Of a DNA stretch of 52,676 bases, positions 19,001 through 26,758 are shown piece by piece. This DNA comes from Sutterella sp. (GTDB lineage: Bacteria; Pseudomonadota; Gammaproteobacteria; Burkholderiales; Burkholderiaceae_F): contig DYCH01000033.1 of the NCBI GenBank assembly GCA_019418235.1, forward strand, positions 1 to 52,676. The letters run 5' to 3'. Every line of letters begins with the position of its first letter. Position 1 is the first letter of the stretch. Below the pieces are notes generated by a model. The model saw only the letters and a list, made by a program, of their open reading frames with translations, had not been told where the DNA came from and ran no database searches. Both the position numbers and the translations under genes were made by a program.

Positions 19001-19512
19001 AATTATTTTTCCTATTGATAGATCTCTAGTCTTAGAGATATTGTCGGGATCAGAACCCGAAAGTTTTTCTTTTTCTACTTCCTGCAACCGACTTCGAAAT
19101 GAAGCCTTTTCACGGGCAGGGTCTTACATGGGGGACATTTCTCCCCGCTTTTTTAAGACGAGTCACAAAAGTGCTGTCTTACTTCCTCTTTGAAGAAAGG
19201 GGCGTTAGATGGCTCGCAAAGGAGCGTTAAGAAGTCTGAAATGTAAAGTTCTCAGACGTATTTCGTGCCCAACCAGATCATCATTGACGAATATTCCGAT
19301 CGCTTTCCCTCAACTTTTCTTAGAGGGGACGTTTTTCATCGGATGGGCGATATTAGCAGAGTTTATTCGTCAGATGTTTGAATTTTAAAATTAATTTTCG
19401 TCTTTTTTACGAATGTTTCAAAAAACCGTTGATAGAAAAGCGCGTCAAACCCCTCAATTGATTGGGAGGAAGGATAGCGCCAACTCCAACATTTTAGTAT
19501 AATAGGCTCATT
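19001..19512. other. Long intergenic region between the Arg/Gly-rich protein gene and tnpB
   Basis: About 510 bp with no supported gene. On the minus strand it holds the long leader of the Arg/Gly-rich protein gene with small hairpins at 19021-19040 and 19048-19064. A GGGG...CCCC hairpin followed by GCTTTTTT lies at 19130-19156 on the plus strand. Near the right end TATAAT (19498-19503) precedes the tnpB ATG by 9 bp, too close for a long leader. The left end of the tnpB element should lie here, but I cannot place it. Confidence 0.5.
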
Positions 19513-21063
19513 ATGCGAGCGAATAAACCGACTTTTATTTTAGAGCTTCCGTTAGTAACGGGTGATCAGGAACGCAGACTTCTGAAAAAGAAGTTTGCCC
19601 TTGCACGCACGCTCTACAATGCCACGCTCGGTCAAGCTATGGGACGTCTCAAGCGCATGCGCGAAGACGCTCGATGGCGTCACGCTCGCACCTTACCGAA
19701 GGGTCGTGAGCGTAACGCTCTCTTTAACTCGTTGCAACGCGAATATCAACTGACAGAAAACGGACTCCGAACGTTAGCCAACAATCACCGCGTGGCTTCC
19801 GGTCGCACCGATTTTGGTGCACACGAAGCGCAGTGCATTGGTCGAACGGTCTACCGAGCGCTTGAACGTTATATGTTCAAAGGCGCTGGTAAACCCCGTT
19901 TTAAGTCTTTCCATCAGGGTATTAACTCCATCGAAGGCACGGATAATCGCGAGATCATGTTTAAGCCCGAACAACGTGCCGTTGTTTGGCGCAAGCATGT
20001 GTACCCAGTGATCATTCCGGAGATGAATTATGTGCGAGAAGCGTTAGCCGATCCACACGATGCGTCAAAACCTCGTCGAGTGAAATACTGTCGCGTTATC
20101 CGTCGAACTCTTAACGGTAAAGAAGCTTGGTACGTACAACTGGCGCTTGAGGGCCTTGCCCCCGTGCGTCATGTGTATGCACCAGCAACAGAGCCCGCGG
20201 GTATCGATCCCGGTCCTTCGCAGATTGCGGTTTACTCACCGTTAGGTGCCGGACTCTTCCGGTTAGCCCCGGGTGTAGAAAACCTCTCTCGCGAAATGCG
20301 ACGATTGCAGCGAAAGCTCGATCGCTCACGCCGAGCGAATAATCCGGAGAACTTCAATGCGGACGGCACCTGTAAAAAAGGTCCTAAGCGTTGGAAGGAT
20401 TCCAATAACTACTTAAAGCTCAAGACGCAAATCTCAGAGATTTATCGACGTCAAGCCCAAACCCGCAAGCGTGATCATGGCACTTTAGTCAATGTCATCT
20501 TGCAAATGGGTGGTACCGTCAAGATTGAGAAAAACAGTTATTTGAGCTATCAAAAGAATTTTGGGAAAAGCACTCAACGAAGCGGTATGGGTGAGTTTGT
20601 GCAACATTTAAAGCGTTCGGCCGAAAGCGCTAACCTTTGTGTGCAAGAGCTCGATGCCTATCGGCTCAAATTGAGTCAGTACGACCCGGTAACGGATGCG
20701 TACACCAAAAAGCCGTTAAAACAACGCTGGCACCGCCATGGAATGACCGACACGATTGTTCAAAGAGACATCCATTCGGCGTTTTTGGCGTGCTATGCAA
20801 CGGAAAAGGGACACGATCCGATTCTGCTTTGTGAAAAGTGGACAACTGCGGAACCGCTGTTGAGAGATGCCGGTCTGTGTCTGACGTATCAACCGCGTAA
20901 CGATCAAGACTGGGTGCAAGCCTTGTCAAGACTCACGAAGGAGGTTAAGCCCATCGGCTTAACGCCAACGGGTAAGCGGTGCATCTTAAATACAGTGTGT
21001 GCGGGGCAATGTTGCGCCGTCTCGAAAGAGACCACGCAAAGCGTTCCGTATCGGTCACTGTAA
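19513..21063 (+). CDS. TnpB-type RNA-guided nuclease (IS200/IS605 accessory), zinc finger lost
   Basis: 516 residues. TnpB proteins are RNA-guided DNA nucleases, ancestors of Cas12, encoded in IS200/IS605 elements. The RuvC active site appears complete: Asp232 (AGIDPGPS), Glu339 (VKIEKNSY) and Asp419 (QRDIHSAFLA). The segment between the second and third motifs normally carries two Cys-x2-Cys pairs; here residues 386-410 (KLSQYDPVTDAYTKKPLKQR...) align with it but contain no cysteines. No tnpA transposase is nearby, so it is a solo, IS1341-like unit. Its 3' end has three hairpins that may be the guide RNA scaffold. The start has TATAAT 9 bp upstream and no clear ribosome site, so leaderless translation is possible. 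Confidence 0.88.
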   Translation: MRANKPTFILELPLVTGDQERRLLKKKFALARTLYNATLGQAMGRLKRMREDARWRHARTLPKGRERNALFNSLQREYQLTENGLRTLANNHRVASGRTDFGAHEAQCIGRTVYRALERYMFKGAGKPRFKSFHQGINSIEGTDNREIMFKPEQRAVVWRKHVYPVIIPEMNYVREALADPHDASKPRRVKYCRVIRRTLNGKEAWYVQLALEGLAPVRHVYAPATEPAGIDPGPSQIAVYSPLGAGLFRLAPGVENLSREMRRLQRKLDRSRRANNPENFNADGTCKKGPKRWKDSNNYLKLKTQISEIYRRQAQTRKRDHGTLVNVILQMGGTVKIEKNSYLSYQKNFGKSTQRSGMGEFVQHLKRSAESANLCVQELDAYRLKLSQYDPVTDAYTKKPLKQRWHRHGMTDTIVQRDIHSAFLACYATEKGHDPILLCEKWTTAEPLLRDAGLCLTYQPRNDQDWVQALSRLTKEVKPIGLTPTGKRCILNTVCAGQCCAVSKETTQSVPYRSL

Positions 21064-21097
21064 GATTCCTCCCGTTTTAACGGGGGGAGGTTCAACT
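20943..21097 (+). ncRNA. Candidate omega RNA scaffold and right end of the tnpB element
   Basis: Three hairpins in a row overlap and follow the tnpB 3' end: GTTAAGCC/GGCTTAAC (20943-20962, perfect), GTCTC-GAAA-GAGAC (21021-21034), and CCTCCCG/CGGGGGGAGG (21067-21089), followed by TTCAAC. In IS200/IS605 elements the omega RNA comes from the 3' end of tnpB and the right end, and the guide is the flanking sequence after it. On this model the guide would begin near 21098. Structural inference only. Confidence 0.5.
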
Positions 21098-21242
21098 GCC
21101 TGAAAAATTGCGATTCAAAAAGTTACGCTTTCTTTGTTTTAAAACAAGCTTTCGCGCACAGTTTGGCATACACTATAACCATAGAGGCACGAAACGCTTC
21201 TAATCGCTTACAACAATAACCACAATAAAGAAAGGGGTTAAT

Positions 21243-21548
21243 ATGGCACAAGCACTACAAGTTACATTCCATGGTATCAATCGTTCTGAAGCTGTTGAAG
21301 CCGCAATCACCAGAGAACTCGTCGCATTGGGTAAATTTGACCATAACTTAGGCCCTTGCCACGCTACCGTGACGCAAGAAGGTCACCAAACGATGGGCGA
21401 ATTCACCGTTCGCGTTACGCTCGTTGCCTCCGGTAAAGACCTCGTTGTTTCCCGTACCCATAATGATGTGATGCAAGCGATCAACGAAGTGTTTGAAACG
21501 TTACGTCGCAATGTGAAAGATGCTGCTGAAAAATTGCGCGGTCATTAA
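21243..21548 (+). CDS. hpf: Ribosome hibernation-promoting factor, short HPF/RaiA type
   Basis: 101 residues, one HPF/RaiA domain: N-terminal LQVTFHGINRSEAVEAAI, a middle strand pair (CHATVTQEG, FTVRVTLVASGKDLVV) and the C-terminal helix AINEVFETLRRNVKDAAEKL. The family binds the 30S decoding centre and silences ribosomes in stationary phase. It lacks the C-terminal dimerisation domain of long HPF, so it is the short form. AAAGGGG is upstream of the ATG and a terminator follows. Confidence 0.9.
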   Translation: MAQALQVTFHGINRSEAVEAAITRELVALGKFDHNLGPCHATVTQEGHQTMGEFTVRVTLVASGKDLVVSRTHNDVMQAINEVFETLRRNVKDAAEKLRGH

Positions 21549-21560
21549 TTTCCATTGAGA

Positions 21561-21602
21561 CCTATAGGGATCTACTGATTGTAGGTCCCTATTTTTTATC
21601 TA
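21561..21602 (+). terminator. Rho-independent terminator after hpf
   Basis: ATAGGGATCTAC/GTAGGTCCCTAT stem with a 5-base loop and a TTTTTT tail. Confidence 0.9.
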
Positions 21603-21642
21603 CAATTACTTTTGATCTTTTCCTTATTTGAAGGACGCCAAA

Positions 21643-22830
21643 ATGCCCGCTATTGAACAAATTCAAAAAATGAACGATGAGTTTGTTGCTCTTCGTCGTT
21701 ATTTTCACCAACACCCTGAATTAAGCCACCAAGAAAAAGAAACGTCTGCAAAGATTGCAGAGCTTTTGACGAGCTGGGGCATTGAAGTGCACACCGGTAT
21801 TGGTGGCACGGGTGTTGTGGGTGTTTTAAAGTGCGGTACGGGTACAAAGCGCGTTGCACTTCGCGCTGACATCGACGGTCTTCCTATTTTGGAAGCCAAT
21901 CAATTTGCTCACGCCTCTGTCAACAAGGGCGTTATGCACGCCTGCGGCCACGACGGTCATATCACGACGCTTTTGATGGCAGCTCGTTACTTGGCTGAAA
22001 CGAAGAATTTTGACGGCACGGTCTTATTCTTCTTCCAACCGGCTGAAGAAAGCGGTCGTGGTGCTCAAACCATGATTGCTGACGGTTTGTTGGAAAAGTT
22101 CCCCGTAGACTATGTCTTTGGTTGCCACAACTGGCCTGAAACGCCCAAGATGCGGATCGGTATCAACCACGATGCCATGATGGCTTCAAGTAACCGCTTC
22201 AAGATTGTTGTCACCGGTAAAGGCTCTCACGGCGCTATGCCGAACCTCTCCGTTGACCCCATCTTTGTGGCCGCTCAAATCTATCAAGGTCTTCAAGGCA
22301 TCATCACGCGCAATAAGCGCCCGGCCGATACGGCTGTGATGTCCATCTGCCACGTTGAAGCCGGGTCCACTTATAACGTCGTGCCGGGCACGGCTTTGAT
22401 GGAAGGTACGCTTCGCACCTTCTCGAGCAAAGTCACGGACTTGGTCGCTGAGCGCATGGAAGCGATCGTTAAAAATACGGCTGCGGCTTTCGGCGCCACC
22501 GCCGAACTCGAATTTAACCGCTTGTTGGTGACGACCAAAAATGATCCGGCCGCTGCCGACATCGTGATTAATGCCGCAAAGTCCATCTATGGCGAAGATA
22601 TCATCTATGATCAAGAAGCCGTGATGCCTTCGGAAGACTTCTGTGAATACGCAGAACGCGTGCCCAGCGCCTTCTTCTTTGTGGGTGCCGGTACGACGGG
22701 CGATCATCGCTTAGAAGGTCATGGTGATGGTCCGTGCTTGTTGCACAACTCTTCTTATGACTTCAATGACAACTGCTTGGCATTGGGCGCTTCTGTCTTT
22801 GCGAAGGTTGTTGAAGATTATCTGAAGTAA
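21643..22830 (+). CDS. M20D family amidohydrolase (hippurate hydrolase/N-acyl-amino acid hydrolase-like)
   Basis: 395 residues from the ATG at 21643, which has AAGGA upstream; a TTG five codons earlier overlaps that ribosome site and is rejected. M20D hallmarks: RRYFHQHPELSHQE at the start, Asp76 (RADIDGLP), Cys101-Gly-His103-Asp-Gly-His106, Glu135-Glu136 (QPAEESGRG), and GKGSHGAMP in the dimerisation domain. These enzymes split N-acyl amino acids or related amides. It precedes a DcuC-type carrier and may supply its substrate. Cytoplasmic. Confidence 0.92.
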   Translation: MPAIEQIQKMNDEFVALRRYFHQHPELSHQEKETSAKIAELLTSWGIEVHTGIGGTGVVGVLKCGTGTKRVALRADIDGLPILEANQFAHASVNKGVMHACGHDGHITTLLMAARYLAETKNFDGTVLFFFQPAEESGRGAQTMIADGLLEKFPVDYVFGCHNWPETPKMRIGINHDAMMASSNRFKIVVTGKGSHGAMPNLSVDPIFVAAQIYQGLQGIITRNKRPADTAVMSICHVEAGSTYNVVPGTALMEGTLRTFSSKVTDLVAERMEAIVKNTAAAFGATAELEFNRLLVTTKNDPAAADIVINAAKSIYGEDIIYDQEAVMPSEDFCEYAERVPSAFFFVGAGTTGDHRLEGHGDGPCLLHNSSYDFNDNCLALGASVFAKVVEDYLK

Positions 22831-22852
22831 CCCTCACACTTAGCTTATTCGC

Positions 22853-22897
22853 CAATCCACCCCACTTTTGCAAAAGTGCGGGTGGATTTTTATTTTT
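22853..22897 (+). terminator. Rho-independent terminator after the M20D gene
   Basis: AATCCACCC...GGGTGGATT with inner CACTTTTGCAAAAGTGC pairing, then TTTATTTTTG. Confidence 0.9.
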
Positions 22898-22981
22898 GAG
22901 TAAACAAAGCAAAAACACCTAGCTCAACCCCATTGAGGCGAATCTACAATTATCGACGATTTCAAACGAAAGGAGTCTCTC

Positions 22982-24352
22982 ATGTCTTCTATAACGCCTT
23001 GGCTCGGCGTGATTGTTTTAGCCATCACCGCATGGGCCATTATCAAAAAGTACCAAGTCAACATGGTGTTGTTGCTTGGCGGTTTGGTTCTTAATATCCT
23101 TGCCCTTATGGGCGGCATGGATGTTTTACTTCCCAAGGGAAGCACCGGTAGCATCGGCTTTGACTTGGTGGCGCTTTTGCAAACCATCAGTAAGTCGCAA
23201 ATTGCCGGTGTCGGCTTCATCATTTTGGTCGCCGGGGGCTTTGCCTCTTACATGCAAGCGATCGGTGCTTCTGACCGTTTCGTAACGGTTTGCGCTAAGC
23301 CCATCTCTTTAATCAAGAACCCGTACTTGGTTTTGGCCGCTGTCTTTATTTTCGGTCACTGCTTAAGCTTGGTGATTACCTCTGCTGCGGGTCTTGCCAT
23401 GTTGATGGTTGTGACGGTTTATCCGTTGATTATCCGTGTGGGTTGCTCACCGTTAGCGGCTGCAGCAGTCGTCGCAAGCGTCTTAGCCTTTGGCTATGCA
23501 CCGGCTTCCGGTACCGCTAACTTGGCTGCTGAATTGGTGAAGTTGGACCCCGTTGAATACTTGGTTCGTTACCAATTGCCGATGGCCGTTCCGACGATTC
23601 TTGCCATGGCCATTGCTCACGTTTTCACGCAACTTTATTTTGATAAGAAGGACGGTGGCGGTATCGTTGCTGACCTCAATGAATTGGAAGCTAAGCGTGA
23701 AACGTTGGAAAAGACGCCTGCTATTTATGCCCTTTTCCCGATTCTTCCGATTGTCTTTTTGTTGATCTTCAACAAGATGGTCTACAAGTCCATCATTTTG
23801 AACGTGCCGACCGCCATGTTCCTTTGCTGGATTTTGGTGTTCTTCGTGGACTTGGTCGTTCGTCGCAACGTGCGTGAATCCTTTGATTTGTCTTTTGCCA
23901 TGTTTAAGGGCATGGGGAGCATCTTAACGAGCACGGTGGGCTTAATCTTTGTGGCTGCCTTCTTCGCTAAGGGCCTTCAAAACGTCGGTATCGTTGACTT
24001 GCTCCTAAACGCCGCTCAAGGTTTGGGTGTCGGTGAAACGGGTATGGGTGTGGTGCTTTCGATCATCATTGGTGTGATTACCGTTTTGACGGGCTCGGGC
24101 GTTGCAAGCTTCACGAGCCTTGCCCCGATCGTTCCTGATGTTGCCCAAGCCATGGGTACGGACGGCGTCTCCATGATGTTGATGATGCACTCGGCGGCTG
24201 AAATGTTGCGCGCCATGTCGCCTGTGGCTGGTGTCGTGATTATTGTGGCAGGCTTTGCTCAAGTCAACCCCTTAACAATGGTTAAGCGTACGGCAATTCC
24301 TTGTTTAGTCGGTTTTGTTGTCATGCTCACCGTTGTCGGTTTATTCTTCTAA
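22982..24352 (+). CDS. DcuC family anaerobic C4-dicarboxylate carrier (second copy)
   Basis: 456 residues, about 12 membrane segments, with AAAGGAG before the ATG. It shares with the carrier at 9712-11106 the order of motifs: LLLGGLVLNILAL near the start, ITSAAGLAMLMVVTVYPLIIRVG, YAPASGTANLAAEL, ILNVPTAMFLCWI, LTGSGVASFTSLAPIVP and LRAMSPVAGVVIIVAG. Identity to the first copy looks moderate, so substrates may differ. It is followed 50 bp later, across a terminator, by an alpha/beta hydrolase gene. Confidence 0.9.
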   Translation: MSSITPWLGVIVLAITAWAIIKKYQVNMVLLLGGLVLNILALMGGMDVLLPKGSTGSIGFDLVALLQTISKSQIAGVGFIILVAGGFASYMQAIGASDRFVTVCAKPISLIKNPYLVLAAVFIFGHCLSLVITSAAGLAMLMVVTVYPLIIRVGCSPLAAAAVVASVLAFGYAPASGTANLAAELVKLDPVEYLVRYQLPMAVPTILAMAIAHVFTQLYFDKKDGGGIVADLNELEAKRETLEKTPAIYALFPILPIVFLLIFNKMVYKSIILNVPTAMFLCWILVFFVDLVVRRNVRESFDLSFAMFKGMGSILTSTVGLIFVAAFFAKGLQNVGIVDLLLNAAQGLGVGETGMGVVLSIIIGVITVLTGSGVASFTSLAPIVPDVAQAMGTDGVSMMLMMHSAAEMLRAMSPVAGVVIIVAGFAQVNPLTMVKRTAIPCLVGFVVMLTVVGLFF

Positions 24353-24363
24353 CATTGAATGAT

Positions 24364-24394
24364 TAAGAGGGTCTTCAACGGCCCTCTTTTTTGA
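24364..24394 (+). terminator. Rho-independent terminator after the second dcuC-like gene
   Basis: AAGAGGG/CCCTCTT stem (GAGGGTCTTCAACGGCCCTC) followed by TTTTTT. The GAGG that follows serves as the ribosome site of the next gene. Confidence 0.85.
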
Positions 24395-24402
24395 GGTGAA
24401 AA

Positions 24403-25164
24403 ATGACGATTGAATTAACCGGTACGACAAGTGGTAGCGTTGAAACGCTCACGCCTCGTCAAATCAAAGACACGTTTATTGATGCCTTTGTGGTGTTGCC
24501 TGAAAACGAATACGAAGGACAATTTTGCGAACGCCCCTGCTCGCCCAAGAAGGTTCCTGTCGTGGTCTTCATGCACGGCAGCTCCGGCATCACCGAACCC
24601 GTCAAAGAGTTTGGTCGAGCCTTGGCTAAAGAAGGTTTTGCTTTCTTTGCACCTAACTCCATGGCAACGCCCGATCGCTTAACGTACACCTCACCCGTGG
24701 CTCGTGAATCGTATGAAAAGATTCACGCGATGCGCGCAGCGGAATTAAAGTTTGCGATTGAGCATCTTTATGAATTGCCGTTTTTTAACGGTGAATACGT
24801 TATCGCCGGCACTAGCGAAGGTGGTGTGACGGTGGCGCGTTGCGAAGCCAAGTGCGAAACGGGTGTAGAAAAAGGTCGTATGGTCTTTTCTTGGAGTTGC
24901 GAAGACAATTATCACGTTGTCGCTCACGGCACGAACATCCCCGACACCGTCCCCGTTCTTAACGTGATGAGTGCCACGGACAAGTTCTTTAGCCGTGCCA
25001 ATAGCTATTTGGATAACGATGAAGCGTTGGGTAACGCTAGCCGTACGTTAAAGGATCATCCTGACTGCACGGTGGTGTTGCTTCCCGGTGCTCCGCACAC
25101 CCTCTTTAATTTGCCCTCTGCACAATCCATGATTGTGGCGTTTTTAAAGAGAGTTTTTCATTGA
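24403..25164 (+). CDS. Alpha/beta hydrolase, dienelactone-hydrolase-like
   Basis: 253 residues. VVVFMHGSSG forms the oxyanion region, GTSEGG carries the nucleophilic Ser, Asp in MSATDKFF is the likely acid and His in PGAPHTLF completes the triad. No signal peptide. TGAGG precedes the ATG by 7 bases. The substrate cannot be deduced. It follows the DcuC gene closely, but a terminator lies between them, so co-expression would need read-through. Confidence 0.8.
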   Translation: MTIELTGTTSGSVETLTPRQIKDTFIDAFVVLPENEYEGQFCERPCSPKKVPVVVFMHGSSGITEPVKEFGRALAKEGFAFFAPNSMATPDRLTYTSPVARESYEKIHAMRAAELKFAIEHLYELPFFNGEYVIAGTSEGGVTVARCEAKCETGVEKGRMVFSWSCEDNYHVVAHGTNIPDTVPVLNVMSATDKFFSRANSYLDNDEALGNASRTLKDHPDCTVVLLPGAPHTLFNLPSAQSMIVAFLKRVFH

Positions 25165-25180
25165 TTGACCAACGTTAATT

Positions 25181-25210
25181 TTGACGAGGGTCGATTGTCA
25201 GTGCGATAAT
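25181..25210 (+). promoter_or_regulatory. Promoter of the first sibling sRNA unit
   Basis: TTGACG (25181-25186), 18-bp spacer, GATAAT (25205-25210). The -10 hexamer is conserved in the second unit at 25446-25451, where no good -35 is seen. Confidence 0.6.
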
Positions 25211-25298
25211 CTTCCACGAGGAAAGTACGGTTCCAAGCATACTTATCTCCTCGAAGATTGACTTAGCCCGGTGTTGACGCACTGGGCTTTGTCGATTT
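25201..25298 (+). ncRNA. Candidate small RNA, first of two tandem siblings
   Basis: After the -10 box the unit forms a hairpin CGAGGA/TCCTCG (25217-25222 with 25248-25253, extended by AATCTT/AAGATT) and a terminator-like hairpin AGCCCGGTG/CACTGGGCT (25265-25288) followed by TTTGTCGATTTT. The copy at 25442-25536 has the same length and about 80 of 95 identical bases; nearly all differences are in the first loop. The CTCCTC in the stem could pair with ribosome-binding sites if freed. No coding potential is evident. Comparable twin sRNAs exist in Neisseria (NmsR pair). Confidence 0.55.
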
Positions 25299-25305
25299 TG
25301 CCAAC

Positions 25306-25372
25306 GCATAAGGGGTAACCCCCTTTCGAAAGTTACCCCTTTAGCCCCGTTAGGGCTTCGTGCGGATTATGC
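25306..25372 (+). other. Three-way-junction-like structured element
   Basis: Outer stem GCATAA/TTATGC (25306-25311 with 25367-25372) encloses two hairpins: GGGGTAAC/GTTACCCC (25312-25319 with 25332-25339) and AGCCC/GGGCT (25343-25347 with 25353-25357). It lies between the two sibling sRNA units. It is not a tRNA: no anticodon arm of the right shape and no TTCRA loop. Function unknown. Confidence 0.4.
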
Positions 25373-25441
25373 AAAATAAGATGGCTAAGATAAGGGCAGA
25401 ACAATCAATGTTCAAATCCCCCGTCCAAAACACATCCATTT

Positions 25442-25540
25442 GTGCGATAATCTCCCACGAGGATAAAACGTTGCATAGCATAACAACCTCCTCGAAGATT
25501 GACTTAGCCCGGTGTTGGAGCACTGGGCTTTGTCGTTTCT
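25442..25540 (+). ncRNA. Candidate small RNA, second of two tandem siblings
   Basis: Offset by exactly 241 bp from the first unit and co-linear with it: GATAAT (25446-25451), CGAGGA/TCCTCG hairpin (25458-25463 with 25489-25494), AGCCCGGTG/CACTGGGCT hairpin (25506-25529) and a weak T-rich tail. The first loop is diverged from the sibling, which suggests different targets. A 60-codon open frame overlapping it has no ribosome site and is not supported. Confidence 0.55.
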
Positions 25541-25542
25541 AA

Positions 25543-25801
25543 ACCCCTTGCGGGGACCCCTACGGCTTTCGCCGTCATCTTTTCGAGCTCGATCTTGTGT
25601 GATCCGGCCAAAAGGGTTCGGGGCGGAGACTTGAATGCCGTCGCGTTCAATCTCGTGGTCCATGAATAATACACAATTAAAGTATCAAAAGTCGAGCTAT
25701 TTTCATTAAATATTTTCAATTAATAGCTAACTCTTTGATTTATTTCCTCTCTTTTATTATTCTTTTTTTTGATGATCAATAGAGACTGATTTTCAACATT
25801 G
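25543..25801. other. Rest of the intergenic region before the AT2 terminator
   Basis: Two short GC hairpins (CCCC/GGGG at 25544-25555, ACGGC-TTTC-GCCGT at 25563-25576) are followed by an AT-rich stretch from about 25668. No gene, tRNA or promoter that I can support. Confidence 0.4.
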
Positions 25802-26758
25802 AAAAAACAAAGTCCCAACAGAGATCACTCCCCGTCAGGACTTCGTTTTGTGTTTTGTTAGAGAAACTTTAGTGGCGCATTACCAAGCGTAACGGACACC
25901 TACCGTAGCACGCCAGTCTTCATCCAAAGCACCGCCCGTGGTACGTTCGACGTCTGCCCACATGTACGTGCTCTTCGTGATATTGAAGTTGGCACCAATA
26001 CCGTATTCAAACCACGTATCCTTGCCGTCGATTTCATAGACGTTCGTGTTACCTGCGTTCATACCGGTAATCTTAGAATCACCCAAGAATTCATGAACGG
26101 CAGAAGCACGGACATAGACGTTACCGTAGTCGCTCGGGCACTTCATACCGGCAGCAAAACCAATACGACCTAATAAGCTGTGAACGGCGTCCACATCGTA
26201 GTTAGCCGTGCTCAAACTCAAAGAATCCTCGTTCACATACGTATACGTGGCTTCCACTTGCGGTTCGACATAGATGGAATTCGTCACATCAAAGCGCCAA
26301 CCGAATTCACCGGACATGCTCAAGGCAACGTTATCCATTGAACCCTTGTGTTGACCATCAACGACCATATCGGTATCAGCCGTACCCATGCGACCGATTA
26401 AATCGAAGAATTGACCGTTGTCACCCATCCAGGTGCTGTACATCGCAAGGCTATAAGCCTTCATGTCCGCTGAACCTCGAGCGTATTCTGCATCGCTATC
26501 AGTGTAGCTAAAGGCCACGCCCATGCGAGGGGCATCAGCGGTCGGAACCGTATCGATACCTACTTGGATCGTGTGGAAGTCGTTTTCTAAACCACCATCG
26601 CCCGACAACTTACCGCCGTCGTAACGAGCCCATGCACCGTGCGTACCGTTAGAGGTGCGGATGTCGCCCAAACGCTTACGAACATCGTTCATCATGATGC
26701 GGTTTAAGGCTAACGGAGCGGCGGAAGCAAGTTCCAAGGAGGATTGCATCAAGGTGTT
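25801..26758. repeat. Long direct repeat, copy A (AT2 3' end and terminator)
   Basis: About 958 bp that matches 32999-33956 base for base at a constant offset of 7198, with scattered, mostly silent substitutions. It covers the terminator, the whole translocator domain and a short linker, and ends abruptly at AAGGTGTT, where the passengers become unrelated. Confidence 0.92.
25802..25849 (-). terminator. Rho-independent terminator of AT2
   Basis: Minus-strand stem AAGTCCTGAC/GTTGGGACTT (with G-T pairs) followed by TGTTTTTTC. The same terminator, with compensating variation, is present after AT4. Confidence 0.8.

Noticed and set aside
18377..19018. 213-codon plus-strand frame rich in Thr and Ala
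   Set aside because: Antisense of the Arg/Gly-rich repeats; the ITT/TAT pattern is the complement of the repeat codons. The minus-strand frame has the ribosome site and terminator.
25306..25372. tRNA gene
   Set aside because: The three-stem shape is suggestive, but there is no anticodon arm, no T-loop TTCRA and no CCA-compatible acceptor stem of 7 bp.
25201..25540. Sibling units as integron attC sites or a CRISPR array
   Set aside because: Only two units, no core GTTRRRY/RYYYAAC sites, no integrase and no short regular repeats with spacers.
25360..25542. 60-codon frame over the second sRNA unit
   Set aside because: No ribosome site, and the stems of the RNA unit, not codons, are what is conserved between the two copies.
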